A stretch of 5,499 bases of DNA. Source: Bacteroidota bacterium. Lineage in GTDB: Bacteria; Bacteroidota; Bacteroidia; Bacteroidales; Prolixibacteraceae. Under the pieces are notes generated by a model. That model searched no databases, was not told the origin of the DNA, and was given only the letters and a program-made list of their open reading frames with translations. The translations under genes were made by a program, and so were the position numbers. Positions 1 to 5,499 of this stretch are shown here, in pieces. The stretch is from positions 1-5,499 of the forward strand of contig JAUZOB010000229.1 of assembly GCA_030706665.1 (NCBI GenBank), read 5' to 3'. The number at the start of each line of letters is the position of its first letter. Position 1 is the first letter of the stretch.

Positions 1-532
1 CACGGCGACGTGGACTATGTATGAAGGAAGTTTCAGTGCCTTCGTTCCCGTAAAATCCGTTCAACTCAGGCAGCAAGTTTTAGCGTTTAACCTTTGGACA
101 CGTTATACGAATAGGTGGAATGATTATGAATTGGTAAATAATTATCCGGAATATGAGCATCGCCCCTCCCCTTTCATGGGTGCATGCCTTGGAGGAAGGT
201 TCCGTTTCAGAGGCTATCCGGAGGCTCGTTTTAATGATTGTGCAGCATGGCTTTATACAATGGAATATAGAATGATTCCTCAGTGGAACCCTTTACGTAA
301 CTGGAAAGTTATGCAATGGCTGAATGTTAAAACTGATTGGATTCAATTTGTCGCTTTTGCAGAATCAGGAAGAGTTGCGCCTAACTGGTCATTGAAAACT
401 TTTCACCAAGACATGAAATACGATGCCGGATTAGGAGTTCGAATTTTTGCAAATCAGATGATCATTCGGGTAGACAGTGCCTTTTCACCCGAAGGTCCTC
501 AATTACAAATGTTTATCAGCCAGTCATTCTAA
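1..532 (+). CDS. Omp85 / BamA-TamA-like outer-membrane beta-barrel protein, C-terminal part (5' end outside window)
   Basis: This is the 3' end of a gene that enters from the left edge. The reading frame is open from base 2, and the ATG at 17 is probably an internal Met, because the frame continues upstream through Thr-Ala-Thr-Trp-Thr. About 176 residues are visible. Counting from that Met, residues 59-68 read GGRFRFRGYP, which fits the conserved Omp85 loop-6 motif (VRGF/Y with the central Arg). The next strand, LYTMEYRMIP (79-88), carries the usual acidic-Tyr-Arg pattern. The chain alternates in beta-strand fashion and ends in a terminal Phe (ISQSF), the classic signal for barrel insertion by the BAM complex. 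Family knowledge suggests a 16-stranded barrel that inserts or exports proteins or lipids at the outer membrane. Without the N-terminus, BamA, TamA, a small surface-antigen (D15) protein and a patatin fusion cannot be told apart. No clear terminator follows the stop. Confidence 0.8.
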   Translation, partial: TATWTMYEGSFSAFVPVKSVQLRQQVLAFNLWTRYTNRWNDYELVNNYPEYEHRPSPFMGACLGGRFRFRGYPEARFNDCAAWLYTMEYRMIPQWNPLRNWKVMQWLNVKTDWIQFVAFAESGRVAPNWSLKTFHQDMKYDAGLGVRIFANQMIIRVDSAFSPEGPQLQMFISQSF

Positions 533-837
533 CAAGGATAATACAGTTATTCTATAAGCATCCGCATAAATAGGTAACAGGATTCAGGTAAACATATAGG
601 GTGTAGCAAACTATTACAGCGGTCACCGCGGTTATCGTAGAAAAGACGTTAAACAATTTCTTATTAGATCAATCCTAAGCTTCTTATGCAATAAAAATTC
701 TTACAGCATAAATTCAGATGCGATTAATATAGCTGATAGTCACCTCATTATTAACCACGTATAACAAAATCAATCTTTTTTTTATTTCTCATTAATCTTT
801 TCATTGTTTTCCATATCTAAATAAGAAAAATATCTTC
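533..837. other. Intergenic region of about 305 bp without a recognisable gene
   Basis: This AT-rich spacer separates the Omp85-like gene from the 845-residue receptor-like gene. I see no RNA gene. No exact TAnnTTTG promoter is present on the + strand, so the start of the downstream transcript is not located. The stretch just before the downstream ATG is very T- and A-rich and has no Shine-Dalgarno site, as is normal for the phylum. The only striking element is the GC-rich palindrome at 619-632, listed separately. Confidence 0.6.
619..632. repeat. Overlapping GC-rich palindromes in the intergenic region
   Basis: Two palindromes share bases. GCGGT-C-ACCGC (619-629) is symmetric around base 624, and ACCGCGGT (625-632) is a perfect 8-bp palindrome. 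They stand out in an otherwise AT-rich spacer. The site could be an operator for a dimeric regulator or a short hairpin (GCGG-TCA-CCGC). It has no T-tract, so it is not a terminator. The function is inferred from symmetry alone. Confidence 0.35.
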
Positions 838-3375
838 ATGAAAAGACTATTACCAATATTATTCTTTTTAATGCTTTTCTCTTCGACATTATATGCACAA
901 AATGCATCTCAGAGGAATCAAAGCCGCAATATTCCGATTAAAGGAACTATTGCAGGAACAGTGTATGATGAAGACAGCATAAAAACCATGCCTGGAGTCA
1001 GTATTATGCTATGCAACCGTCGGGATTCTTCTATGGTTAAAGGTGTTGTAACCGACGACAAAGGGAAATTTGCATTAGAAGTTACAAAAGCCGGAGTATA
1101 CTTTGTTAAAATAAGATTCATGGGATATCGGGATAAAATTATCACTCCTGTCGTTATGTCTCCTAATCGTCTCAATGCAAACCTGGGTAAAATCGTCATA
1201 AGAACTACAAGCCATAAACTCAATGAAGTTGTCGTTACAGCAGAACCACCCGATATTCAGCAAACAGCAGAAAAGACCACTTTGAATGTCAAAGAGAATA
1301 CAGTTGCAGCAGGCGGTACCGCACTTGACCTTCTGCAATTAATGCCCAATGTAAATGTAAATACTGACGGAACAGTCCAGTTAAGAGGAAGCGATAAAGT
1401 GAAGATCCTCATGGACGGCCGCCCTTCAATGTTCAATTCATTAGAGCAAGTCCCTTCTGAAATTCTCGACAAGATCGAAGTGATGACAAATCCTTCTTCC
1501 CGTTATGAAGCGGAAGGACAAGCGGGGATCATCAACATGATTACCAATAAAAATAAAGTAAAGGGATACATGATCAATGCGAATACGAATATGAACAGTC
1601 GTGGGGCATATGGTGCAGGAACTAACCTTTCTTATCGTAAAGGGCATTGGAATTTCATGGGGGGATATAATTTCAGAATGTCAAATATTGATGGAAATAC
1701 AAAAGACAGTTTGTCTTATTATACCAATGATTCAAATAGAGAACAACTTTCTCGAGAGATTAACCAGCACCGATTAAGCAATCGAAAAAGTTATACTCAT
1801 AACGTGCGTTTTAATACCGATTATTATTTTAATGATAACAGTATTCTTACCTTCCAGGCTTCAGGTAACATCGGAAATGGGAATAGCAAAGATTCTACAC
1901 AGTACCAATACCTCTATTTCACACCATCGAGTAATCAGATCAGCAACCGATACAGAGCCACAAAATCGAACAATGATAATAAAAATGCAAACTTTGTACT
2001 GGCATATGACAAGAAATTCAAAACCTCAGGGAAAGAGCTTTCTGCCGAGGTTAGTGCAAATACAGGGAAGAATAACAGTGAATCAAATATCTTGGAAAAA
2101 GATGAATATGTTTCCATGAAAGATATCAATATCGATCAGAAAAACCTGAATGAGGGTAAGAATAACAGCATTAATGCAAAGCTGGATTATGAACAGATGG
2201 TTGGGACAAAACTGAAAATTGAAATGGGGGAACGTTCAAATTTGAGCAAGAATAAGACAAATTACAATCCATACGCCTACAATTCAGTGACCGCACAAGA
2301 TACTCTCACTTGGTCACAGGTTAATGATTTCGATTTTAACCGGGATATTCATTCAGCCTACTTGATTTTAAATTATCCGATCACAAAAAAGCTAAGCATT
2401 AAAGCCGGTGCCCGTTATGAATACACCCATGACTACGGGACTCAACATTTTGACAACACCAAAATCGATCATTCCTATCAAAATATTTACCCCAGCTTAT
2501 TCCTGACACAAAAATTAGATGAGTTCAACCAGCTTAACCTGATCTATGGACGTCGTTTTGACCGTCCTAATTCAGGCCTGCTTAATCCTAAGGTAGACAA
2601 GTCAAATCCTCTTGCTATCAGAACCGGGAATCCAAATCTTAAACCTGAAGATGTGCATTCAGTTGAATTCAAATACATATACAATAAAAAAGGATACAAT
2701 GTGGGGACCTCTGTTTATTATCGTCTTTCAAAAGACATTGTAACTCGTTCAATTACAATGCGCGGTGATACAAGTATAACCTCATATATTAACAATGATC
2801 GGGGACACTATTTCGGTAGCGAATTCAATGCCAGTGCCAGGATGAATGAATCAGTCCGTTTCGGTTTTAATGCTAACTGGAACAGGACCCAAATGGATAA
2901 TTCAACAAATGATCCGAATGCAGATACCCGGTTAACAACTTGGTCCTTGAAATTTAACACGAATGTTAACCTGCAAAACATCATCGGATTCCAAATCTTC
3001 TCGAACTACTTTGGTCCGGTAAAACGCAAAACAGGTACTACCGACGGTGTATTCTCTACTGATGTGGCTTTGCGTAAACAATTCTTTAATCGTAAGGTTA
3101 CAGCTTTCATGAGAGTAAGTGATGTTTTCAAAACAAGAGCTAATAATACAACACAAAAGGGATATATCACTGCTGATGAACGATTCACACACGCTACTTA
3201 TGGTAGAGAATCGACCCGTTTCATGACCTTCGGTCTGAATTTCAATTTTTCAAATTTCATAAGGAAACATGGAGATAATCAAGGTCCGGACAGAGATCGG
3301 TACCATATGCGCGAAGGTGGTGAAAGATTTGGTGGAGATAGACCTGGAGGCGGCGGAGGCCCTGGAGGCATGTAA
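838..3375 (+). CDS. TonB-dependent-receptor-like outer-membrane beta-barrel protein with carboxypeptidase regulatory-like domain
   Basis: The gene is complete, 845 residues. Residues 1-20 form a signal peptide (MKRLL, hydrophobic core, then TLYA before Gln21), which also supports the start at 838. Residues about 36-121 match a carboxypeptidase-regulatory-like (CarboxypepD_reg) beta-sandwich: GTIAGTVYDEDS, a PGVSI strand, VVTDDKGKFAL, then FMGYRD. Residues about 140-238 resemble a TonB-receptor plug, with VQLRGSDKVKILMDGRP near 180-196 and NPSSRYEAEGQAGIINMITN near 218-237. From about 240 to 808 the Tyr/Asn-rich alternating strands fit the outer-membrane beta-barrel family 3 (OMP_b-brl_3). Residues 809-845 are a charged, Gly-rich tail ending GGM. 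The likely role is uptake or surface binding at the outer membrane, but the substrate is unknown: no SusD-like gene adjoins it and no sigma/anti-sigma pair is visible. The gene looks monocistronic, with gaps over 200 bp on both sides and a terminator downstream. I am confident of the family and not of the substrate. Confidence 0.9.
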   Translation: MKRLLPILFFLMLFSSTLYAQNASQRNQSRNIPIKGTIAGTVYDEDSIKTMPGVSIMLCNRRDSSMVKGVVTDDKGKFALEVTKAGVYFVKIRFMGYRDKIITPVVMSPNRLNANLGKIVIRTTSHKLNEVVVTAEPPDIQQTAEKTTLNVKENTVAAGGTALDLLQLMPNVNVNTDGTVQLRGSDKVKILMDGRPSMFNSLEQVPSEILDKIEVMTNPSSRYEAEGQAGIINMITNKNKVKGYMINANTNMNSRGAYGAGTNLSYRKGHWNFMGGYNFRMSNIDGNTKDSLSYYTNDSNREQLSREINQHRLSNRKSYTHNVRFNTDYYFNDNSILTFQASGNIGNGNSKDSTQYQYLYFTPSSNQISNRYRATKSNNDNKNANFVLAYDKKFKTSGKELSAEVSANTGKNNSESNILEKDEYVSMKDINIDQKNLNEGKNNSINAKLDYEQMVGTKLKIEMGERSNLSKNKTNYNPYAYNSVTAQDTLTWSQVNDFDFNRDIHSAYLILNYPITKKLSIKAGARYEYTHDYGTQHFDNTKIDHSYQNIYPSLFLTQKLDEFNQLNLIYGRRFDRPNSGLLNPKVDKSNPLAIRTGNPNLKPEDVHSVEFKYIYNKKGYNVGTSVYYRLSKDIVTRSITMRGDTSITSYINNDRGHYFGSEFNASARMNESVRFGFNANWNRTQMDNSTNDPNADTRLTTWSLKFNTNVNLQNIIGFQIFSNYFGPVKRKTGTTDGVFSTDVALRKQFFNRKVTAFMRVSDVFKTRANNTTQKGYITADERFTHATYGRESTRFMTFGLNFNFSNFIRKHGDNQGPDRDRYHMREGGERFGGDRPGGGGGPGGM

Positions 3376-3390
3376 ATAATCAGATTATTT
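3374..3390 (+). repeat. AT-rich inverted repeat overlapping the stop codon of the receptor-like gene
   Basis: AAATAAT (3374-3380), a CAG spacer and ATTATTT (3384-3390) form a perfect 7-bp inverted repeat that begins inside the TAA stop codon (3373-3375). An A-T-only stem is weak, so a terminator role is unlikely. The real terminator lies about 80 bp further on. The right arm runs into the split motif at 3388-3410. Confidence 0.4.
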
Positions 3391-3410
3391 ATGATATCGC
3401 TCAAAATTTG
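3388..3410 (+). repeat. Split 23-bp motif, copy 1 (second copy at 4795-4817)
   Basis: The motif is TTTATGATAT, three variable bases (CGC here), then TCAAAATTTG. The second copy at 4795 has the same two 10-base halves with ATG between them, so 20 of 23 bases agree without gaps. Copy 1 lies in the 3' untranslated region of the 845-residue gene, between stop codon and terminator. Conserved halves around a variable centre resemble a protein-binding site, but the motif is AT-rich and chance or decayed duplication remains possible. Confidence 0.45.
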
Positions 3411-3469
3411 GTTTCATAGTTTGTTTACTACAAATATTAAGCATTTTGGTTTTTAATTAATCGTTTCAC

Positions 3470-3501
3470 AAAAAGGCTACTTCGTTAGAAGAGCCTTTTT
3501 T
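3470..3501 (+). terminator. Intrinsic terminator after the receptor-like gene
   Basis: The stem is GGCT (3475-3478), one bulged A, CTTC (3480-3483), loop GTTA, GAAG (3488-3491), AGCC (3492-3495). Five A's precede the stem and six T's follow it. This is a standard rho-independent terminator, and the A-tract lets it work on the opposite strand too. It ends the transcript of the upstream gene about 95 bp past the stop codon and separates it from the cysteine-cluster gene. Confidence 0.9.
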
Positions 3502-3528
3502 ATTTTATCCCGACAACCTTCCTGATGC

Positions 3529-3558
3529 ATTGCTCAATTCTAAATATTATTACTTTTG
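3529..3558 (+). promoter_or_regulatory. Bacteroides-type promoter for the cysteine-cluster gene
   Basis: TACTTTTG at 3551-3558 matches the Bacteroidota -7 consensus TAnnTTTG exactly. ATTG at 3529-3532 serves as the -33 element with an 18-base spacer, slightly under the usual 19-21. Transcription should start near 3565, giving a leader of about 20 bases before the ATG at 3585. The leader is AT-rich with no Shine-Dalgarno site. The position right after the terminator supports an independent transcription unit. Confidence 0.65.
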
Positions 3559-3584
3559 AGCCTCTCATTTTTTATTAATTCTAT

Positions 3585-4082
3585 ATGACAGAAGAGATAA
3601 AGGCTATTCTGGAAAAAGCCAATTGCGATAAGCATAAGACAAAAGAGTTTCTGAATAGACTAAAGAAACGGAAGATTAAGAATCTTGATCTTGCCTTTCA
3701 ATCTCTCCATGACGAAGTATTCGAAGAAATAAACTGCCTTGATTGTTCCAACTGTTGCTCTTCAATTAGTCCGATCATTTCTCATCGTGATATAGAACGA
3801 ATGGCGAAAGCTCTTCGCATTTCGCCTTCGCAGGTTATCGAAAAATATCTGCACATAGATGAGGATAATGATTACGTATACAATGACACCCCCTGCCCTT
3901 TCCTCTTATCTGACAATTATTGCAGTATATACGAGAATCGGCCTAAAGCTTGCAGAGAATATCCCCATACCGATCGATCACGAATTCATCAATTGCTCAA
4001 TCTTACTTATAAAAACACATTGGTTTGTCCTGCCGTTTATCTAATTGTAAACCGTTTGAGTACTCAAAAAGAATTTTTATAA
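3585..4082 (+). CDS. YkgJ-family CxxCxxCC cysteine-cluster protein
   Basis: A complete 165-residue cytoplasmic protein with no signal peptide or membrane segment. The signature is C51-x2-C54-x2-C57-C58 (CLDCSNCC). It is followed by C104 in CPFL, C113 in YCSIY, C123 in RPKACREYP (119-127) and C148 in CPA, which is the order seen in the YkgJ / CxxCxxCC family (Pfam UPF0153), annotated as putative zinc- or iron-chelating. An additional Cys14 lies in the charged, Lys-rich N-terminal helix region (residues 1-45). The metal and the cellular role are not established for the family, so no specific reaction is assigned. The start at 3585 is supported by the promoter about 27 bases upstream. The next gene is over 900 bp away, so the gene appears to be transcribed alone. 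Family assignment is strong and function open. Confidence 0.9.
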   Translation: MTEEIKAILEKANCDKHKTKEFLNRLKKRKIKNLDLAFQSLHDEVFEEINCLDCSNCCSSISPIISHRDIERMAKALRISPSQVIEKYLHIDEDNDYVYNDTPCPFLLSDNYCSIYENRPKACREYPHTDRSRIHQLLNLTYKNTLVCPAVYLIVNRLSTQKEFL

Positions 4083-4128
4083 GAGGCATTATTCCTGTTT
4101 TCCCACCGAACCGATATAAAATTAAATA

Positions 4129-4165
4129 AACAATCCGGCTAAGGGTATTTTAGAGTTGGATTGTT
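4129..4165. repeat. Hairpin downstream of the cysteine-cluster gene, possibly a weak terminator
   Basis: AACAATCC (4129-4136) pairs perfectly with GGATTGTT (4158-4165). Inside, CTAA (4139-4142) pairs with TTAG (4150-4153) around the loop GGGTATT. It lies 46 bases past the stop at 4082, where a 3' end is expected, but there is no T-tract on the + strand. Read on the minus strand, the stem is followed by a T-rich tail (TATTTAATTTTATAT), so it would suit a minus-strand transcript better, although no minus-strand gene is visible. Confidence 0.45.
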
Positions 4166-4309
4166 ATCCTAATGCATATCTGCCTGCAAATGAAACATTG
4201 AAGCTCTTTGTAAGTCATAAATAGCGATATACTGATTGCAACTGGAGTATATAAATATACAAAGAATTCGGAGGATGGTATTTTATCTCCCTTCTTTCTA
4301 ATTAAAATA

Positions 4310-4341
4310 CTTGATGGCATTATATTTGTAATATATTTTTG
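4310..4341 (+). promoter_or_regulatory. Orphan Bacteroides-type promoter inside the gene-poor region
   Basis: TATTTTTG at 4334-4341 matches the -7 consensus TAnnTTTG exactly, and CTTG at 4310-4313 supplies the -33 element with an ideal 20-base spacer. A second perfect -7 match, TATATTTG at 4321-4328, lacks a matching -33. An 8-bp inverted repeat (TAATATAT 4329-4336, ATATATTA 4344-4351) spans the -7 and the expected start, which could be an operator. No recognisable gene lies within 650 bp downstream, so the product might be a small RNA, a tiny peptide, or a long leader for the gene at 5006. Confidence 0.45.
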
Positions 4342-4411
4342 ATATATATTATGCTCTGAATATTTCTAGTAATAATATTTAGAACTACAGACTTGCTAAC
4401 TTTACCCGGAC

Positions 4412-4561
4412 ATGAAGTTAAGACATAAAACATTTAATAGGCAGGTTGTTTACGTTTTAGCAACATGTGACTTTAATAGATCACTGACAATCAGCATCTT
4501 ATCATTATTACCACACAATGATTTAAACGTAAATGATCACCAAGGAATACGACAAGCATAA
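4412..4561 (+). other. Small open frame of 49 codons, coding status doubtful
   Basis: An ATG at 4412 opens a frame of 49 residues (begins MKLRHKTFNRQVV, ends HQGIRQA) closed by TAA at 4559-4561. It starts about 65 bases after the expected start of the orphan promoter, which is the only reason to list it. The peptide is basic at the N-terminus, has one Cys and no recognisable domain or signal peptide. No ribosome-binding signal is evident. It could easily be random in AT-rich DNA. Confidence 0.15.
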
Positions 4562-4700
4562 AGATTTAATCGATATCTTAAACAATAAACAGTGCTGACA
4601 TAAAGACAAAACCAAGTTCTTCATTTTATTTATCTGTTCGCTATTTAAGGTTCAAATAGTATTTTTCGTTCGATTGACCCAAGGCTTTGTTCAAGAGTAA
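4533..4700 (+). pseudogene. Possible gene remnant with one internal stop, very tentative
   Basis: From the ATG at 4533 the frame reads 21 residues (MITKEYDKHKDLIDILNNKQ, then Cys), meets TGA at 4596-4598, and continues for 33 more codons to TAA at 4698. The first part contains DKHK followed after five residues by LN. The N-terminus of the cysteine-cluster protein contains DKHKTKEFLN, so this could be a decayed fragment of a relative. The continuation has a hydrophobic run (FFILFICSLF) unlike that family, and no cysteine cluster follows. The similarity is short and Lys-rich, so chance is a serious alternative. Confidence 0.12.
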
Positions 4701-4794
4701 TGAATCGGCTCTAAAAAGCTTCGTTACGAGCTAAGGAAAAATTATTTAAAATAATCAGTGAATCAGACTAAGGGGATTGTGACTTTTAAACGTC

Positions 4795-4817
4795 TTTATG
4801 ATATATGTCAAAATTTG
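4795..4817 (+). repeat. Split 23-bp motif, copy 2
   Basis: TTTATGATAT, ATG, TCAAAATTTG: both 10-base halves are identical to those of copy 1 at 3388-3410. Upstream of both copies is AAATAATCAG (3374-3383 and 4749-4758), and downstream of both is a similar AATTAA...TTTCAC string (3455-3469 and 4830-4843), although the spacings differ. This copy lies about 190 bases before the NPCBM gene in the same orientation. Confidence 0.45.
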
Positions 4818-4844
4818 AATGAAAAATTAAATTAACTTTTCACT

Positions 4845-4934
4845 ATGGAATATTTCATATTGTTAATGCAATCATCAAGACAAATTATTCCTCCTAATAA
4901 AGGAACAGCATATATTCTTTGTCAGCAGAATTAA
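4845..4934 (+). other. Small open frame of 29 codons upstream of the NPCBM gene, coding status doubtful
   Basis: ATG at 4845 to TAA at 4932-4934 encodes 29 residues beginning MEYFILLMQSS and ending AYILCQQN. It is closed upstream by an in-frame TAA (4833-4835). The A/T-rich leader is compatible with Bacteroidota translation starts, but the frame is too short to judge and no family is recognised. It could be a leader peptide for the gene at 5006 or chance. Confidence 0.12.
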
Positions 4935-4969
4935 TTTATGAAATTTAAAAATTTTATCCTGTATTAAAG

Positions 4970-4977
4970 TATATTTC
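4970..4977 (+). promoter_or_regulatory. Possible -7 element for the NPCBM gene
   Basis: TATATTTC matches seven of the eight positions considered in TAnnTTTG and lies 28 bases before the ATG at 5006. No TTG-type -33 element is found 19-21 bases upstream, so it would be weak or need an activator. That would fit a polysaccharide-induced gene, but this is inference. Confidence 0.25.
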
Positions 4978-5005
4978 ATCAAATCCTATAATTAAACGAT
5001 TAATT

Positions 5006-5499
5006 ATGAAACATTTATCTATTATTATTCTTTTTCTGATTTTCTGTTTATCCGGAAAATCTCAAAATGTTAAATGGCTGGATGAATTGGATCTAAATCT
5101 AATGCAAACCGGATGGTCTAGTTCACATGCGAATAAATCAGTTGAAGGGAATCCTTTAAAAGTGGCAGGCACTAGTTTCCAACGGGGCGTTGGAACCCAC
5201 GCAACCAGCCTTATGATGATCAACCTGAATAATGATGCTCAATTTTTCAAAACTCAGGTAGGTGTTGACGATGAAATAACGGCGAATGTTGCAGCTCTGG
5301 AATTTGTCGTTATGGGAGACAAAAAAGTATTATGGAGAAGTGGATTAATGAAAAAAGGAGATGCGCCCAAAGATTGTAATGTATCTTTAAACGGAATTAA
5401 GAAACTCGCTCTTGTAGTTTTGGATTTAGGAGATAACAATAGTGATCATGCAGACTGGTTAAATGCTCAAATCGGATATAAAGAAATAAGTCCGGTTGC
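5006..5499 (+). CDS. Secreted NPCBM-domain protein, probably a glycoside hydrolase (3' end outside window)
   Basis: The frame runs from ATG at 5006 off the right edge, giving 164 residues. Residues 1-19 are a signal peptide (MKHLS, then a long hydrophobic run to SGKS before Gln20). The Cys14 context (LIFC) is a poor lipobox, so signal peptidase I is more likely. Residues about 22-157 fit the NPCBM carbohydrate-binding fold: WLDELDL (24-30), SVEGNPL (45-51), FQRGVGTHA (58-66), VGVDDE (85-90), LEFVVMGDKKVLWRSG (98-113), LALVVLDLGD (134-143) and DHADW (147-151). In Bacteroidota this N-terminal arrangement commonly precedes an alpha-galactosidase (GH27) or another glycosidase catalytic domain, with the NPCBM module binding galactosides. 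The catalytic part is not in the window, so the enzyme family is inferred. It would act in the periplasm or at the surface. The start is set by the signal peptide. Confidence 0.8.
   Translation, partial: MKHLSIIILFLIFCLSGKSQNVKWLDELDLNLMQTGWSSSHANKSVEGNPLKVAGTSFQRGVGTHATSLMMINLNNDAQFFKTQVGVDDEITANVAALEFVVMGDKKVLWRSGLMKKGDAPKDCNVSLNGIKKLALVVLDLGDNNSDHADWLNAQIGYKEISPV

Larger units (their letters stand above)
4083..5005. other. Long gene-poor, AT-rich region (about 920 bp)
   Basis: No open frame of 60 codons or more exists on either strand and no family is recognisable. The stretch holds a hairpin (4129-4165), a palindrome GTATAT-AA-ATATAC (4247-4260), an orphan promoter (4310-4341), an inverted repeat pair TTTACGTTT/AAACGTAAA (4449-4457 and 4525-4533), a 15-base A/T palindrome (4741-4755), the second split-motif copy (4795-4817) and three tiny open frames (from 4412, 4533 and 4845). 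No tRNA, CRISPR array or insertion-sequence ends were seen. It could be a decayed gene region, a long regulatory leader or a site for small RNAs. Confidence 0.6.

Noticed and set aside
580..660. Possible tRNA or structured RNA around the GC-rich patch
   Set aside because: No cloverleaf can be drawn: there is no GGTTC-type T-arm, no acceptor stem and no CCA end.
918..1647. Several minus-strand frames of 68-101 codons opposite the receptor-like gene
   Set aside because: They overlap a well-supported coding frame with a continuous domain order, and none shows a domain, promoter or start signal.
1832..2119. 95-codon frame in another + frame within the receptor-like gene
   Set aside because: It is wholly inside the beta-barrel coding sequence and its composition looks like out-of-frame translation.
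4593..4598. Cys codon followed by TGA as a possible selenocysteine or recoded stop
   Set aside because: No downstream SECIS-like hairpin is evident, the frame ends after 33 more codons, and no known selenoprotein family matches.
4741..4755. Palindrome ATTATTT-A-AAATAAT as a terminator
   Set aside because: The stem is only A-T pairs with no loop and no T-tract, so it would not form a stable terminator. It is expected often in AT-rich DNA.
5254..5439. 61-codon frame on the minus strand
   Set aside because: It lies fully inside the NPCBM coding frame on the other strand and has no recognisable motif, so it is a shadow frame.

Overview
The window most likely comes from a member of the Bacteroidota, probably Bacteroidales. 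This is inferred from three things: the protein families (an Omp85-type barrel, a carboxypeptidase-regulatory-domain plus outer-membrane beta-barrel protein, and an NPCBM-domain secreted protein), signal peptides ending before Gln as is common in the phylum, and Bacteroides-type promoters (TAnnTTTG with an upstream TTG) in place of clear Shine-Dalgarno sites. The DNA is AT-rich, and the non-coding parts are especially so. The genus cannot be fixed from the sequence.

Layout, all genes on the + strand. (1) From the left edge to 532 is the C-terminal end of an Omp85/BamA-TamA-like outer-membrane barrel. (2) 533-837 is non-coding and holds a GC-rich compound palindrome at 619-632. (3) 838-3375 is a complete 845-residue TonB-receptor-like outer-membrane protein with a Gly-rich tail. 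It is followed by a textbook intrinsic terminator at 3470-3501. (4) 3585-4082 is a YkgJ-type CxxCxxCC cysteine-cluster protein with its own promoter at 3529-3558. (5) 4083-5005 is a gene-poor stretch of about 920 bp. It contains a hairpin, a good but orphan promoter (4310-4341), small open frames with no recognisable product, and a second copy of a split 23-bp motif that also occurs just after the 845-residue gene. (6) From 5006 to the right edge is the N-terminal part of a secreted NPCBM-domain protein, probably a glycoside hydrolase whose catalytic domain lies outside the window.

The genes look like separate transcription units and not one operon: gaps exceed 200 bp, a strong terminator separates genes 2 and 3, and gene 3 has its own promoter. 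Three of the four encode envelope or exported proteins, but nothing shows that they act in one pathway, and no SusD-like partner lies beside the receptor-like protein. I found no convincing new system. The most unusual material is the 4083-5005 stretch and the motif it shares with the end of the receptor-like gene.
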